Source of the DNA: Strigamia acuminata
Lineage: Eukaryota; Arthropoda; Chilopoda; Geophilomorpha; Linotaeniidae
Length of the DNA: 64,000 bases
Direction: 5' to 3'
Assembly: GCA_949358305.1 (NCBI GenBank)
Contig: OX442314.1
Coordinates: 52,025,162-52,089,161 of the forward strand
Both the position numbers and the translations under genes were made by a program. Under the pieces are notes generated by a model that saw nothing but the letters and a program-made list of their open reading frames with translations, did not search any database and had not been told where the DNA came from. Of the stretch, positions 9,347-19,162 are shown one piece after another; position 1 is the stretch's first letter; each line of letters opens with the position of its first letter.

Positions 9347-11052
9347 CTGGTTTTGAAGTTTATGTTGCACAATATGAATTTAAAACAAGTTTTGACTGTT
9401 TTTGGTAACCGTAAAAGTTTCAATAATCACCACAAAATGCACTTTGGTGACGCGAAAGGGAAATGTGTTGCGGCATAAATAAATGACTGTTGATTTTCAT
9501 TTTCAATTTACTTTGCATTAAATCAGAAATAATGTGTCAATTAACTCCATTTAGATTACCAACAGGGTATTTTTCACTTTTTGACTGAAGCTATGTTTCC
9601 TCATTTGTTTGCTAGTCTAGTTGGTGCTGCCATCAAGTGGCCATTTATGTATTTAAAATATTAATAAAATTGTTCCTTTAAGCAATGGTGAAATCAATTC
9701 TAAAATAAGATCCACAGAAACAAAAAATTCGAATTTGTTTAAAATTGAAATTTGACTGACTGCAAGCTCAAACTACACCCAAGATTTTTATTCAACTCAA
9801 AATTATTCAGTTTTGCATTGACCTCATTTTGGCAATTGAGCTTATAAGAAACTGTTCGCAATTCGAGTGACTCACTCATCATCTCCTTGGTGATGATTTA
9901 TTTACACTACTTACTACGTTCAAAGATACAAAAAAAATTGTCTACGTCACAAAATTGATTCTGAAATGCACCGGAAATAAAATTCATGAATTATTGATCA
10001 TTGCAAGCATTCAAAAAGCAAAACGTTTCATTTTTTTATTATAAATATCGATTTGGAAAGTCCAGTGAAAGAAATAAACTTGTCTTTATTTCTACGTTTA
10101 AATATTTTGATGGTTTGCTTGCCGAGAAGAGATTAAACCACCTTACCATTGGTGTGGTTTTTTAACAGTGGTCCAGACAACCTTAGCCTTGACCCCTGTA
10201 TCGAGAAACAAACGCCCACATGCTTTTTCCACTAAAATTTAAGATACTTCAAGCACCTGGTGAGTAAACTTAAAAACACTGAAATGACTGTAATTTCTTC
10301 TTCGTCGTGGGCGTACCAACAAGACAGAATGAATAATAAATAAAACGTTCTAAATGTAAATTTCAAACAAACTGTACCAGACGCCAACTGTACTCTGTTG
10401 CAGCAGCACGCACAACATGTCATAGGTAGTAACCAATTACAATTTTATTTTATTAAGTTTAAATTCATTTTGTATGTTGCTAAACTATTTTTGTCATGTA
10501 AGAAAGTACAAAATGTCAGAACCAATTCAATGATTTGTTTCTTAAACTTTGTTTTGAATTGATCATCTGACTGTTTACTGATAGTTGCTTAGTCACTTGC
10601 TTCCAACTGCTGTGACCGCTTGGCCACCCAAAGGTCACCTGCATCACTGTCACACACTGACCAATGGCTCCGAGGTCATCCCGCCGATATTTGTTCAATT
10701 AATTTATCACAGCTAAAATTAATCGTGACAACATGGCGAACCTGACAGGATTCGCACTCACTATCTTAAAAGGAGACCGCAAGAGTGTGTAATCTACAAT
10801 TGTTAAATTTTTTTGGAAATAAGACATTCACATGACCTAAACAATCTATTTTTTTCATATTAAAATGCACCTCTCTCTCACATTGTTACAAACAGTTACA
10901 ACACACAGGATTCCTTACGGTGTGTTAAAACACCATTTTTTGATTTTTTGAGTAAAAAGATCAAGTTTAGCACTACACTTGGTGATTAGCCTGTTCGAAC
11001 CTTACTCTGGAACCCAGGTAATTTGATATCACATGCCATATGACATCACAAC
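9347..11052. other. Non-coding interval, no recognised gene
   Basis: AT-rich sequence. Small ORFs (for example 10232-10423 and 10516-10698, minus) have no recognisable motifs and no supporting splice pattern that I can see. It could be intronic or intergenic host DNA. Confidence 0.4.
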
Positions 11053-11221
11053 TGTAATGTCCATCTATATGTCCCAATGTCAATGACACACACACACATT
11101 TCCATTCATCATCTGATTCCAAACTGGATGTTTATTGCCTCTCTCACACCTTTATAATCTCGTCATACAATGCCGCCCTCTCGTGGCGGTCTTTGACATC
11201 AAACAGGTAAACACTACACCA
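11053..11221 (-). repeat. 3' LTR of Mag-like element (minus orientation)
   Basis: 169 bp, identical by eye to 15562-15730. Contains a short (CA)n run. Confidence 0.9.
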
Positions 11222-11350
11222 CATCCCTTCCCCCTTACAATAACATAAATCTATTCACATCAAAATTCGGAATCATACTTAAACAAAATTGAAATCAAAT
11301 AAACTCAGAATCAGCATCACAATATAAACAATAAAATACAATGTTCAAAT

Positions 11351-14300
11351 TCATTTTAGTTTCATTGACGCCTTCGCATTCGTGTATCGGTCCGGTTCCC
11401 GTCGCTCACGCACTGGTCTCGTTCGTTCCGGGCTCACTATCTGTTGCTGCTGTTCAATGGCCTGCTGGACAATCGGTTGTTGAACTTCACCAGGTTGTTG
11501 GGATTCTTCTCTCTCGACCATCCCCTCCTCCTCCTCCAACACCGACTGCTCCATCTCACCATTTTCTGTTTCCTCTCCATCATCCACCTCTCGCTCTATC
11601 TTTTTGAAGAACGAGGAATTCCTTACTACCTGATATTGTCCTCGCTTGGCTGTAATCCGCAAGCCCTCGACCTTCGCCACCGTCATCAACTCAGGGTCAT
11701 ATGGGGTCATTAACTTATTTGTTTTCCGTCTTCTTACCAAGACCTGATCACCGACCGTCAAACCATGCGGGCATACTCTCCTTCGATCATCTGCCTCCAG
11801 CTTCATCTTCTCCTTTCCTTCCTCATCTCGTTGTCGCACTGTCTCATCATTTACTTTCTCAAAATTCTGTGGCAGTCTCGTCTGTAATGCTCGCTGATAT
11901 AGCAATTTCGCCGGTGCCACACCCGTTGTTGAATGTGGAGTCGCACGATAATTTAAAAGAAATTCGTGAATCTCCTTACTCCACACTCTTCCCTCTGTTA
12001 CCGCTGTAAGTTTTGCTTTGTTCAAAGTCCGCATCATTCTTTCAACTTCTCCATTCGCTTCCGGCCATAGTGGGGTCACCCTTCTGTGTCGTATCCCCGA
12101 ACTGTCCATAAAAACTCGCATCTCCTCTGAAGCGAATGGAGGACCGTTATCCGATTTGATCGACTCCGGAATGCCCAATTCTGCAAATCTCTTCTCAAGA
12201 ACAGGAATTACAGTCCTTGCCGCCGTAGAATTCACCTCATCAACGAATGGGAAACGCGAATATTCGTCAACGATCACCAACAACATTCTCCCATCTGGAA
12301 ATGGCCCGAGGAAATCCATCGCCAACCTCTGCCATGGTCTTTCTGGCAGTACAGTCATTTGCAAAGGTTCTCTCCGCGAAACCACCAAACTAGCTTGACA
12401 CGGCACACATTGTGCGATCCTCCGCTCGACTCGCCTATCCAGGCCCGGAAACCACACCTTCTCCCTCAATAAACTCTTCGTTTTCACTATTCCTTGATGT
12501 CCTCTATGCGCTATCTCTACCACTCTCGATCTCAACGATTCCGGGATTAAAATTCGATCCCCTCGCAATAGAATACCATCCTCCGTACTCGTAAACTCAT
12601 CCCTCATCATCGTGAATGGTTTCAGCCGCTCATCTCGCCACAGCTTCTCCCCTTCACCTCCCAATCCGTGTAAAGCTTTCCTCAACAATTGCAAAACCTC
12701 ATCCCCTCCAGTCTCCCGAACCACCTCATCTCTCGTTATTGTTGTCGGCAACCGCGACTCCACCACAAAATTCACATATCGCTCGACCACCTTCTCTGTC
12801 AATCCCAACCGTGTCCCCGGATGTCGTGATAAATAATCACTCGGATTCGTGGCTCCTGATGTATGTCGAACCTCGAACTCGTATTGTTGTATCCGAAGAC
12901 ACAAGCGTTCAATCCTCGCCGATGGTCTCGCTCTACGGTTATTAAAGATGCTCACCAACGGTTTATGATCTGTGAAAATCACAAACGTCATCCCGTACAA
13001 ATATAAGTAGAAATGTTCCACCGACCAAACAACCGCCAATGTCTCTCTTTTTATCTGCGAATACCGTGATTCCACCTCGGACAATGCTCTACTAGCATAC
13101 GCAACGACCCGTGGTTCAACTTCTCCCTCTCGCAGCTGAGCCAAAATCGCCCCCAATCCGTGCGGACCCGCGTCGACTGTCAAATGGATTTTCGCCGTCG
13201 AATCATAATAGGCCAAAATCTCATTATTGCTCAGCTCTCGCTTTACATATTCCCACGCACTTTGATGTTCCGGTTTCCACGCAAATACCATGCTCTTCTT
13301 TGTCAAATCTCTCAGAGCCTTCGTTTTATCGGCCATGTTACGCACAAATCGCGCGCAATAAACAATCATCCCAAGCAAACTTTTAACTTCCCCCGCATTC
13401 GTTGGTGTTTCCATTTTGAGCACTGCTTCAACTTTCTTTGGGTCGACAGCGATCCCCTGCTCCGAAAATACATGTCCAAAGAACACCAACTCCTTCTTTC
13501 CGAACTCGCACTTCTGCTTATTCAACGTGAGCTTTTTTTCCTTAAGTTTCCGTAAAACTCCGTGTAGCGCCACTCCATGATCACTGTCCTTTTTACCGAC
13601 CACAAAGATGTCATCCATAATGTTTATGGTGTTATCCACCTCCTCAATCACCTTTTCTACGGAATCCTGAAAGATTTCTGGCGCTGAATTTACTCCGAAA
13701 CCCAAGCGCTTGAAACGAAATAAACCAACATGCGTCGCGAAAACCATGTATTGGCGCGACACTTCGTCTAATTCCAACTGGTGAAATCCATGGTTTAAAT
13801 CTAGCTTTGAAAACACAGTCGCTCCCTCGGCCATCGCAATAAGATCCTCCAGACGTGGGGACGTGTGCCTCACCCGCTTAATTGCCCGATTCACCTCCCT
13901 AGCGTCCATGCAGATGCGAATCGCATCCGGATTTGGATCCTTCGGTTTGTCGACCACGTGTATCGGTGAAATCCATGATGTGGGCCCCATCGACTCATCC
14001 ACTCGCTCAATGATATCCATATCCACCAACCGCTTCAGCTCCTTTTCTACCTTCCTTCGTAAATTGAATGGTAATGGCCTATATCTCTGAGCCACCGGCG
14101 GGACCGACTCATCCAAGTGCAAGTGAACTTGCCGTCCAACCAACTTTCCTATCCCACAAAAAAGTTCCGGATATTGACCCTCTATCTGCGCCGCTAAATC
14201 CCTTTGTACCACGCTGTTAACAGGTCCAATAACTTCCAAACGACGCGCCGTCTCGTAAGTTAACAACGATTCCCCTGGACGGTCGACCACAAACAAATCC

Positions 14301-15457
14301 ACCACAATCTCTTCTCCGTCTCCGACTTCCAACTTCGTCTTCATACGCCCCAACAAAGGCAACAGCTCCGTCGCCCCATATGGTAACAATCGAACATCAC
14401 TCCTCCTTAACTCCGGCACCGGTCTCAATTGTCTAAAAACCTCCCTACTTAAAATATTCACCGACGTACCCGAGTCCACCACAAACAAGATTTTCACCTT
14501 TTGTTTTCCCATCAGCAACTCCACCTTTGGCATTCCTTCCTGTGAACCAACTCGGCCAATATTCCAAATCGGCATCTCATCCTCAAAACTATCGTCTCGG
14601 CCCGACGCTGCTTTATCCACGACGTTAACCTTCTGCTTCGTATCCTCCTTACCATCCTGCTTATTTTTACAAAACCTGATGAAATGTCCAACTCTGCCGC
14701 ATCCATGACATTTAACACTCTTCGCGGGGCACACCTGTCCCTCCGCATGCGGCCAATTCCTCCCGCAGTTGAAACATCTCCTAACCTGTCCACCTCCCTT
14801 CGAGAAACTTCCTTTGTCCGTACCACGTCTGGAATTGCCAAAACGAACCAAATTAATGTCTAATTCACCCGAATTACTCACAGCCTCCATTTGTTTGGCC
14901 TGCCACTCAGAGACTTCATATCCACGGCCCGCATCCAACAAATCCTTCAAAACCCACGACGCCTCTCGAAGACCTCGCCGACGCAAATGACCCATCGACG
15001 TTCCCATGATGATCTGCGATTTAATTTCCATATTATCGTCCACAAAATCGCATCCGACCGACAACTGCTTCAAACGCGTGCGGAATTCGTCCAGCGTCTC
15101 GCCCGCCCTCTGGCGACTCATCCGAAAATTATATTTGCAAAATTCCACGTTTTTTCTCAGTGCGAAATATGCTGCCAGCCCAGTTTTAATAGTCTCATAT
15201 TTACCGTCCGCCAACGTAAGCGTTTCGTATATCACGAACACCTCCTCGCCTGCATGATGAAGTAACATCGCCGCCTTCCTCGCGTCATCAGTTATTCCCG
15301 CGGCGACCATATACGTCTCCAGACGTTTCACCCATCTGGTCCACGGTTGGTTCTGCGTTGTCGCCTCTCCGTGAACGTCAAAAGCAGGCAGCCCCAGCGC
15401 TTGCACGAAACTAGCTGGTCCCGGCGCCACGCCCACCACCGGCTTCGTCTCCGCCAT
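11351..15457 (-). CDS. Gag-Pol polyprotein, Mag-like Ty3/gypsy
   Basis: A single 1368-residue frame starts at the ATG at 15457 (MAETKPVVG). Rough order: capsid 1-200; two zinc knuckles 228-263 (CFNCGRNWPHAEGQVC and CHGCGRVGHFIRFC); retropepsin with FVVDSGTS at about 326-333; reverse transcriptase about 450-620 with KLDLNHGF (D553) and IMDD (615-616) in place of the usual YxDD; RNase H about 755-885 with D762, E805 and D830 (TDHKPL); integrase zinc-binding H984/H987 and C1017/C1020 (CVPC), then catalytic D1048, D1103 (KSDNGPPF) and E1139. A charged Q/E-rich C-terminal tail follows. Gag and Pol are fused in one frame, so no frameshift is needed. All catalytic residues looked for are present. 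It shares architecture and about half its residues with the copy at 47456-51679. Confidence 0.95.
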   Translation of the reverse strand: MAETKPVVGVAPGPASFVQALGLPAFDVHGEATTQNQPWTRWVKRLETYMVAAGITDDARKAAMLLHHAGEEVFVIYETLTLADGKYETIKTGLAAYFALRKNVEFCKYNFRMSRQRAGETLDEFRTRLKQLSVGCDFVDDNMEIKSQIIMGTSMGHLRRRGLREASWVLKDLLDAGRGYEVSEWQAKQMEAVSNSGELDINLVRFGNSRRGTDKGSFSKGGGQVRRCFNCGRNWPHAEGQVCPAKSVKCHGCGRVGHFIRFCKNKQDGKEDTKQKVNVVDKAASGRDDSFEDEMPIWNIGRVGSQEGMPKVELLMGKQKVKILFVVDSGTSVNILSREVFRQLRPVPELRRSDVRLLPYGATELLPLLGRMKTKLEVGDGEEIVVDLFVVDRPGESLLTYETARRLEVIGPVNSVVQRDLAAQIEGQYPELFCGIGKLVGRQVHLHLDESVPPVAQRYRPLPFNLRRKVEKELKRLVDMDIIERVDESMGPTSWISPIHVVDKPKDPNPDAIRICMDAREVNRAIKRVRHTSPRLEDLIAMAEGATVFSKLDLNHGFHQLELDEVSRQYMVFATHVGLFRFKRLGFGVNSAPEIFQDSVEKVIEEVDNTINIMDDIFVVGKKDSDHGVALHGVLRKLKEKKLTLNKQKCEFGKKELVFFGHVFSEQGIAVDPKKVEAVLKMETPTNAGEVKSLLGMIVYCARFVRNMADKTKALRDLTKKSMVFAWKPEHQSAWEYVKRELSNNEILAYYDSTAKIHLTVDAGPHGLGAILAQLREGEVEPRVVAYASRALSEVESRYSQIKRETLAVVWSVEHFYLYLYGMTFVIFTDHKPLVSIFNNRRARPSARIERLCLRIQQYEFEVRHTSGATNPSDYLSRHPGTRLGLTEKVVERYVNFVVESRLPTTITRDEVVRETGGDEVLQLLRKALHGLGGEGEKLWRDERLKPFTMMRDEFTSTEDGILLRGDRILIPESLRSRVVEIAHRGHQGIVKTKSLLREKVWFPGLDRRVERRIAQCVPCQASLVVSRREPLQMTVLPERPWQRLAMDFLGPFPDGRMLLVIVDEYSRFPFVDEVNSTAARTVIPVLEKRFAELGIPESIKSDNGPPFASEEMRVFMDSSGIRHRRVTPLWPEANGEVERMMRTLNKAKLTAVTEGRVWSKEIHEFLLNYRATPHSTTGVAPAKLLYQRALQTRLPQNFEKVNDETVRQRDEEGKEKMKLEADDRRRVCPHGLTVGDQVLVRRRKTNKLMTPYDPELMTVAKVEGLRITAKRGQYQVVRNSSFFKKIEREVDDGEETENGEMEQSVLEEEEGMVEREESQQPGEVQQPIVQQAIEQQQQIVSPERTRPVRERREPDRYTNAKASMKLK

Positions 15458-15561
15458 CTTGGAAAAAGTTCAAACACGCCGACGTCCGCACAAAATCGTA
15501 ACTCACACGTTCAATCGTCCGTCAAACGTTCCCGATACAAAATTATCCCGCTCGTCGCCAA

Positions 15562-15730
15562 TGTAATGTCCATCTATATGTCCCAATGTCAATGACACAC
15601 ACACACATTTCCATTCATCATCTGATTCCAAACTGGATGTTTATTGCCTCTCTCACACCTTTATAATCTCGTCATACAATGCCGCCCTCTCGTGGCGGTC
15701 TTTGACATCAAACAGGTAAACACTACACCA
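15562..15730 (-). repeat. 5' LTR of Mag-like element (minus orientation)
   Basis: 169 bp, identical by eye to 11053-11221; immediately adjoins the primer site. Confidence 0.9.
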
Positions 15731-15776
15731 CAACAACTTTGTTCACCAACATGACTACCTGCATGAAGCAACAATA

Positions 15777-15852
15777 GTGTGTTGTGGTGGCTCAGTGGTT
15801 AAAGCAATGAATCAGGAATCTTTCCACACAGGTTCAAACCCTGTTGTCTGTG
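15777..15852 (+). other. tRNA-like sequence with pol III A and B boxes (tRNA pseudogene or SINE head)
   Basis: TGGCTCAGTGG at 15788-15798 matches the A-box consensus, and GGTTCAAACCC at 15831-15841 matches the B box. The 32-bp spacing is that of a tRNA. A short T arm CAGGTTCAAACCCTG pairs 4-5 bp. I do not see a clean 7-bp acceptor stem, so a functional tRNA is unlikely; a tRNA-derived SINE or pseudogene fits better. A T-rich stretch follows at 15853-15880. Confidence 0.55.
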
Positions 15853-16388
15853 AAAATTTTTACTTTTATTTTTTATTTATTTTGAGCAGTAAAGTTAATG
15901 TTTGTTATTCCTCTTTTAAACTTATTACCGGCCAAAAGGCCAGATTTCCGGGCAAAATAGATAGCGACAAGGATGATGGCAAACCCCTGCCCCCCGTAGA
16001 AACGGAAAATGTACACGAACCAATAGGTACAATGAGGGAGCGCGCAATAAATAATGGGGGTAAATTAAACGGCCCTCAAAAACACTTAGAATTCCCCCAA
16101 ATAAAACTGATTCGCCCCCAACTTTTACAACCCCCCAAAAAAACTTATTTGCCCCCCCGAATAAACGTTACGCTGGTAACGTTTTTGCGACGTTCATGCT
16201 TCTTGTGGTATATAAACCTGCGTATTATTATTTTTTTGTATTCGTGTTCAACAATGACATCACAAGTTATTGTTTTCGCAAACTCAGACTTGGAATCAGA
16301 TTGCGATGCACCCCAAAAGCGCAAAAAGTTGGGATTGAAATGGGCCAAAATAACAATATTTATGGATTGTGACCATAAAAAATAGCAA
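15853..16388. other. Mostly non-coding, with a TATA-like box and a 43-codon ORF
   Basis: A TATATAAACC sequence near 16209 is followed by a short ORF (ATG 16255 to TAG 16384-16386) rich in K and D/E. No homology recognised. The C-rich stretch at about 16070-16160 (CCCCCAAATAAAA-like) is low complexity. Confidence 0.35.
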
Positions 16389-16574
16389 ATGGGACAAAGG
16401 AACTTGTACACGTCTCATTTTTTTAAGACCTACATGTGTAAACATATTTTAGGCATAGCGATTGGTGAGAAGCTATACTCTGTTCCACTTGAGGCGAAAA
16501 ATGTCTATCTAGGTCAGAAAAGGAAACGTGACAGGCCGTCTAAGGCTAAAAAGGCACTGGTGATGGCCCAATAA
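16389..16574 (+). pseudogene. MULE-type transposase C-terminus, degenerate SWIM zinc finger
   Basis: Residues HFFKTYMCKHILGIAIGEKL, then P-L-E-A-K-N-V-Y-L-GQKRKRDRPSKAKKAL, and a stop. The pattern '(CxC)..F.K.Y.CKH..GIAI......P..AK....GQKRKRGRP(S/A)KAKKAL' is the common end of SWIM-containing transposases of the MULE type in invertebrates. The first two Cys of the SWIM finger appear as Y and S (NLYTSHFF), so zinc binding is lost. The catalytic core upstream is not seen. Assigned from family knowledge; a domesticated protein tail is an alternative. Confidence 0.55.
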
Positions 16575-17339
16575 TTTATTCTTCTGAGGTTTATTTTGGA
16601 GGTTAAATGAGTTTTTTCTATGAAAATAACTAATATTTTCCTTTTTAAAACGGTCCACTAAATTATGAAATGATCACTGTAAACAAGGCTATATTATCAC
16701 CTGTTGATGTCTGGTGTTTCACCTAGTGGCAAAACACGGAATTACTCACAATTTCAATTGCCAGCACAGAGTGAGGGTCCAGTTTTTTTTAACACGACTG
16801 TACATTAGGACATTATGGACCAAGATGGACCAAGATGGTAGAAAAACTCAGCCCTATAATGTAGTTGAGCTCCGCCACTGGCATTTCGCTCTGACTAACT
16901 TTTTAACGTTAGAAGATGTTACTCTAATCAACAAACATGTCGAGACTTTGCCTAGGCATGGCTGTTCAGCTGCAGTAAGCAATGAGCAATGCTCATTTCT
17001 TCAATCCTTGACCGGTTTCTTGCTGGATTCCTCTTTTCATGGTAGTCTGACTGTGGGCATCCATCTTAAATTACTTATACCAGTGAGTGGCCAAATATTT
17101 CATGTGCTGAGTCATGATTAGAGATTTTTATCAATCAATTAGTCCTCAATGGAGTGATTTATCAATAGGCCACTTATTGCAATTGAATTATCATTTCAGT
17201 GATGTAAATCACATCACTTCAGGTGGCTAGTAAGATATTTCAGCCACATCAGCCAAATAATTATTTACTTTAGATGGAGTTTAGCCAAATGACTTACATG
17301 AATTATTGATAATTCAGATTATGATAATTTTAAATGCAC
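16575..17339. other. No recognised gene
   Basis: The longest ORF (16714-17121) has no recognisable motif. The stretch 17140-17340 is AT-rich with short SINE-like TCACTTCA/TGAAGTGA-like inverted words but no clear element boundaries. Confidence 0.35.
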
Positions 17340-17342
17340 TTA

Positions 17343-17617
17343 AGGGCCGTCCATTAATTACGTTTTCAAAAATTTCGAAAATTTTACAAAAAATTTCAAA
17401 AAATTTAAAAAATTTTCAAAAAATTTAAAAAATTTTTAAAAATTTAAAAAATTTTTAAAAATTTAAAAAAAATTTCAAAAATTTTCAAAAATGTTAAAAA
17501 AAAATTTGTTACGTAACATTATTAAGAACCCCCCCCCCTTCCCGTCGTAACAACCCGTAACAAAATTTGAAACCCCCTCCCCCCCCTCCAGGCGTTACGT
17601 AATTAATGGACGGCCCC
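17343..17617. mobile_element. MITE with GGGCCGTCCATTAATTACG terminal inverted repeats, TSD TTA
   Basis: The ends read AGGGCCGTCCATTAATTACG and, inverted at the right, GGGGCCGTCCATTAATTACG. TTA flanks both sides (17340-17342, 17618-17620). The 275-bp interior is A/T homopolymer-rich on the left and C-rich on the right, with no ORF. GGGCCGTCCAT(T/A)AATTACGT ends are widespread in non-autonomous DNA elements of invertebrates; I do not assign a superfamily. Confidence 0.85.
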
Positions 17618-17805
17618 TTACTAGCTGCATTCAAAAAGTCTAAAACATATCACCACAAAACGACAGAAACAAGTTGTTTTGTTGAATGCAGCTACTAAAA
17701 ATACTAATTGAATCATTTTTCGGTCTCGTATTTCTTTGACAGAAAAAGTAAGGTATATTTGCCCATCAGAACGCCTCTACTGAGTGACATTTGGGAAAAT
17801 AAACT

Positions 17806-18543
17806 ATGGATGCACAGAAGCCGTATCAACCATTTGGCCGGATTCAACAACTTAGAATGAAACAAATGAAACAAGTTATTTGCAGTGTTATAGCAACTCA
17901 GAAAGAGATTCCATTATTTATCAGATCTCTAGAGAACATTTCAAAAAAGAAAAAAACTATGCTAATTCTATTTACAACACTACTTGTAATCAATTTGGTG
18001 GCTTGTTCCTACCAAATTGTTGATCGAATATTGCATTACATGGACGAACCAACCACAGTTAACACATACATGATTGAAACACCACATGGTCCGTTTCCAT
18101 CTATTTACGTATATCCACAAACTACACAAGAACTTAATAATTACCTTACTAACCAAACTGGAAACAGCATTTATAAACAGCAATGTTATGATGTAATATA
18201 TCAACAGTTCCAGACGATGTATCCTGAAGATGTAATGGAACTCACGAGAAAACCTAGCTATATAACTGATGCACATTTTTCTGTGGTAAATTAATTTTTT
18301 TTAATAAACATTTTTATCAAAATAAATTTTTGCAGCACAACTCAAGATTCAATGTGACCGTTAAAAATCATGAATCCATTGTATGGCCAATCGCCCAGAT
18401 TTCGAGTAGTAAGTCAACCAACAATTATCGCCGTTTGATATTCTAACTTCTTTTTCACATTAGTGTTTGAATTTCCGTATGGAAATGAAAATAACAAAAT
18501 GGTAATAAAGTTTAATTTTCCCAAAACATGCACAGTTTATAAA
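17806..18543 (+). CDS. DEG/ENaC-like sodium channel, first three exons (gene interrupted by an LTR)
   Basis: Exon 1 is 17806-18285 (ATG to GTG|GTAAAT), exon 2 is 18336-18408 (after TTTTTGCAG, before GTAAGT), and exon 3 is 18464-18543 (after CACATTAG, before GTGAGT). Phases 0, 1 and 0 keep one frame, and introns are 50 and 55 bp with a TTCTAAC branch-like word in the second. The protein has a polar N-terminus, one membrane segment at about 49-68 (MLILFTTLLVINLVACSYQI), then HYMDEPTTVNTY and GPFPSIYVYP, which match the position and style of the DEG/ENaC post-TM1 segment (Y...PT......FPavtic). Later residues would be extracellular. TM2 and the finger/thumb cysteines are not reached: the gypsy LTR at 18577 begins 33 bp past the exon-3 donor. 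Family assignment is moderate; the gene model itself is better supported. Confidence 0.55.
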
Positions 18544-18576
18544 GTGAGTAGTAATTCTAGGAATATATATTTTCAC

Positions 18577-19162
18577 TGTGACCGTCAGGCCACCTGGGGT
18601 GACCTACGTCACTGCCACACACCACCATACGGCCCCAAGATCACCCCCTGATTGGGCAGGGTGATCTAGCCCGGGGGAAGGAGGGAGCTAAGTGGTGTGG
18701 GGAGGAGTTGCAGAGAGAGAGTGTGCGGACACCGACCAGGCAGGTCGTGTGTTGACAGAGTTCCAGGGTGTTGGAGTAGACGAGGGGACAAGGCGTGTCC
18801 CGGCTGAGAGGACTCTGCACTCCTTCCCATTCACCACAGCGATGCTCAGTATCTGGGTTTTCCACCCAATACAGCCTCCATGAGTGGTCACTGCGGGCTG
18901 TAGGTAAGTACAGCATGAATGTAACGTTGAACCGACCACGTCACCCATTGGGCTCGCGCCCAGTGTGTGACGGGTCGGTTGCCGGTGCAACGTGCCTTCG
19001 TGGCACCCCTGCAACGGGTAACGGGATTCCCCATACCCCTAGACAACACAATAAAGGCCAACCAACCAATATTGTGGGATTCCCCGTTATTTACGTGAAG
19101 TATGCGTCCCTACCCAGTGTTATCAGTCCCCTGACTACACTGGCGAGACCATAGCAGTCACA
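18577..19162 (+). mobile_element. 5' LTR of split gypsy element
   Basis: 586 bp, TGTGACCGTC...GCAGTCACA, homologous to 6238-6826. It has a polyadenylation-type AATAAAGGCC at about 19049. A primer-site-like sequence follows at 19165, so this is a 5' LTR. No second copy of it exists within the window downstream of pol. Confidence 0.75.

Larger units (their letters stand above)
11053..15730 (-). mobile_element. Intact Mag-like Ty3/gypsy retrotransposon, TSD CAAC
   Basis: Identical 169-bp LTRs at 11053-11221 and 15562-15730 (element sense TGGTGTAGTG...GGACATTACA) are flanked by CAAC at 11049-11052 and 15731-15734. On the minus strand the primer site TGGCGACGAG (15560 downwards) begins one base after the 5' LTR and matches the 3' end of tRNA-Ser(GCU), the primer type of Mag elements. 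A polypurine tract AAGGGGGAAGGGATG lies just before the 3' LTR (11222-11237). One uninterrupted Gag-Pol ORF and identical LTRs show a recent, potentially active insertion. Confidence 0.95.

Noticed and set aside
15777-15852. Functional tRNA gene
   Set aside because: A and B boxes are good but a clean acceptor stem and a normal anticodon arm were not found.
6238-19162. 6238-6826 and 18577-19162 as the two LTRs of one 13-kb element
   Set aside because: They are diverged, share no target duplication, and the interval contains two other complete elements and a host gene.
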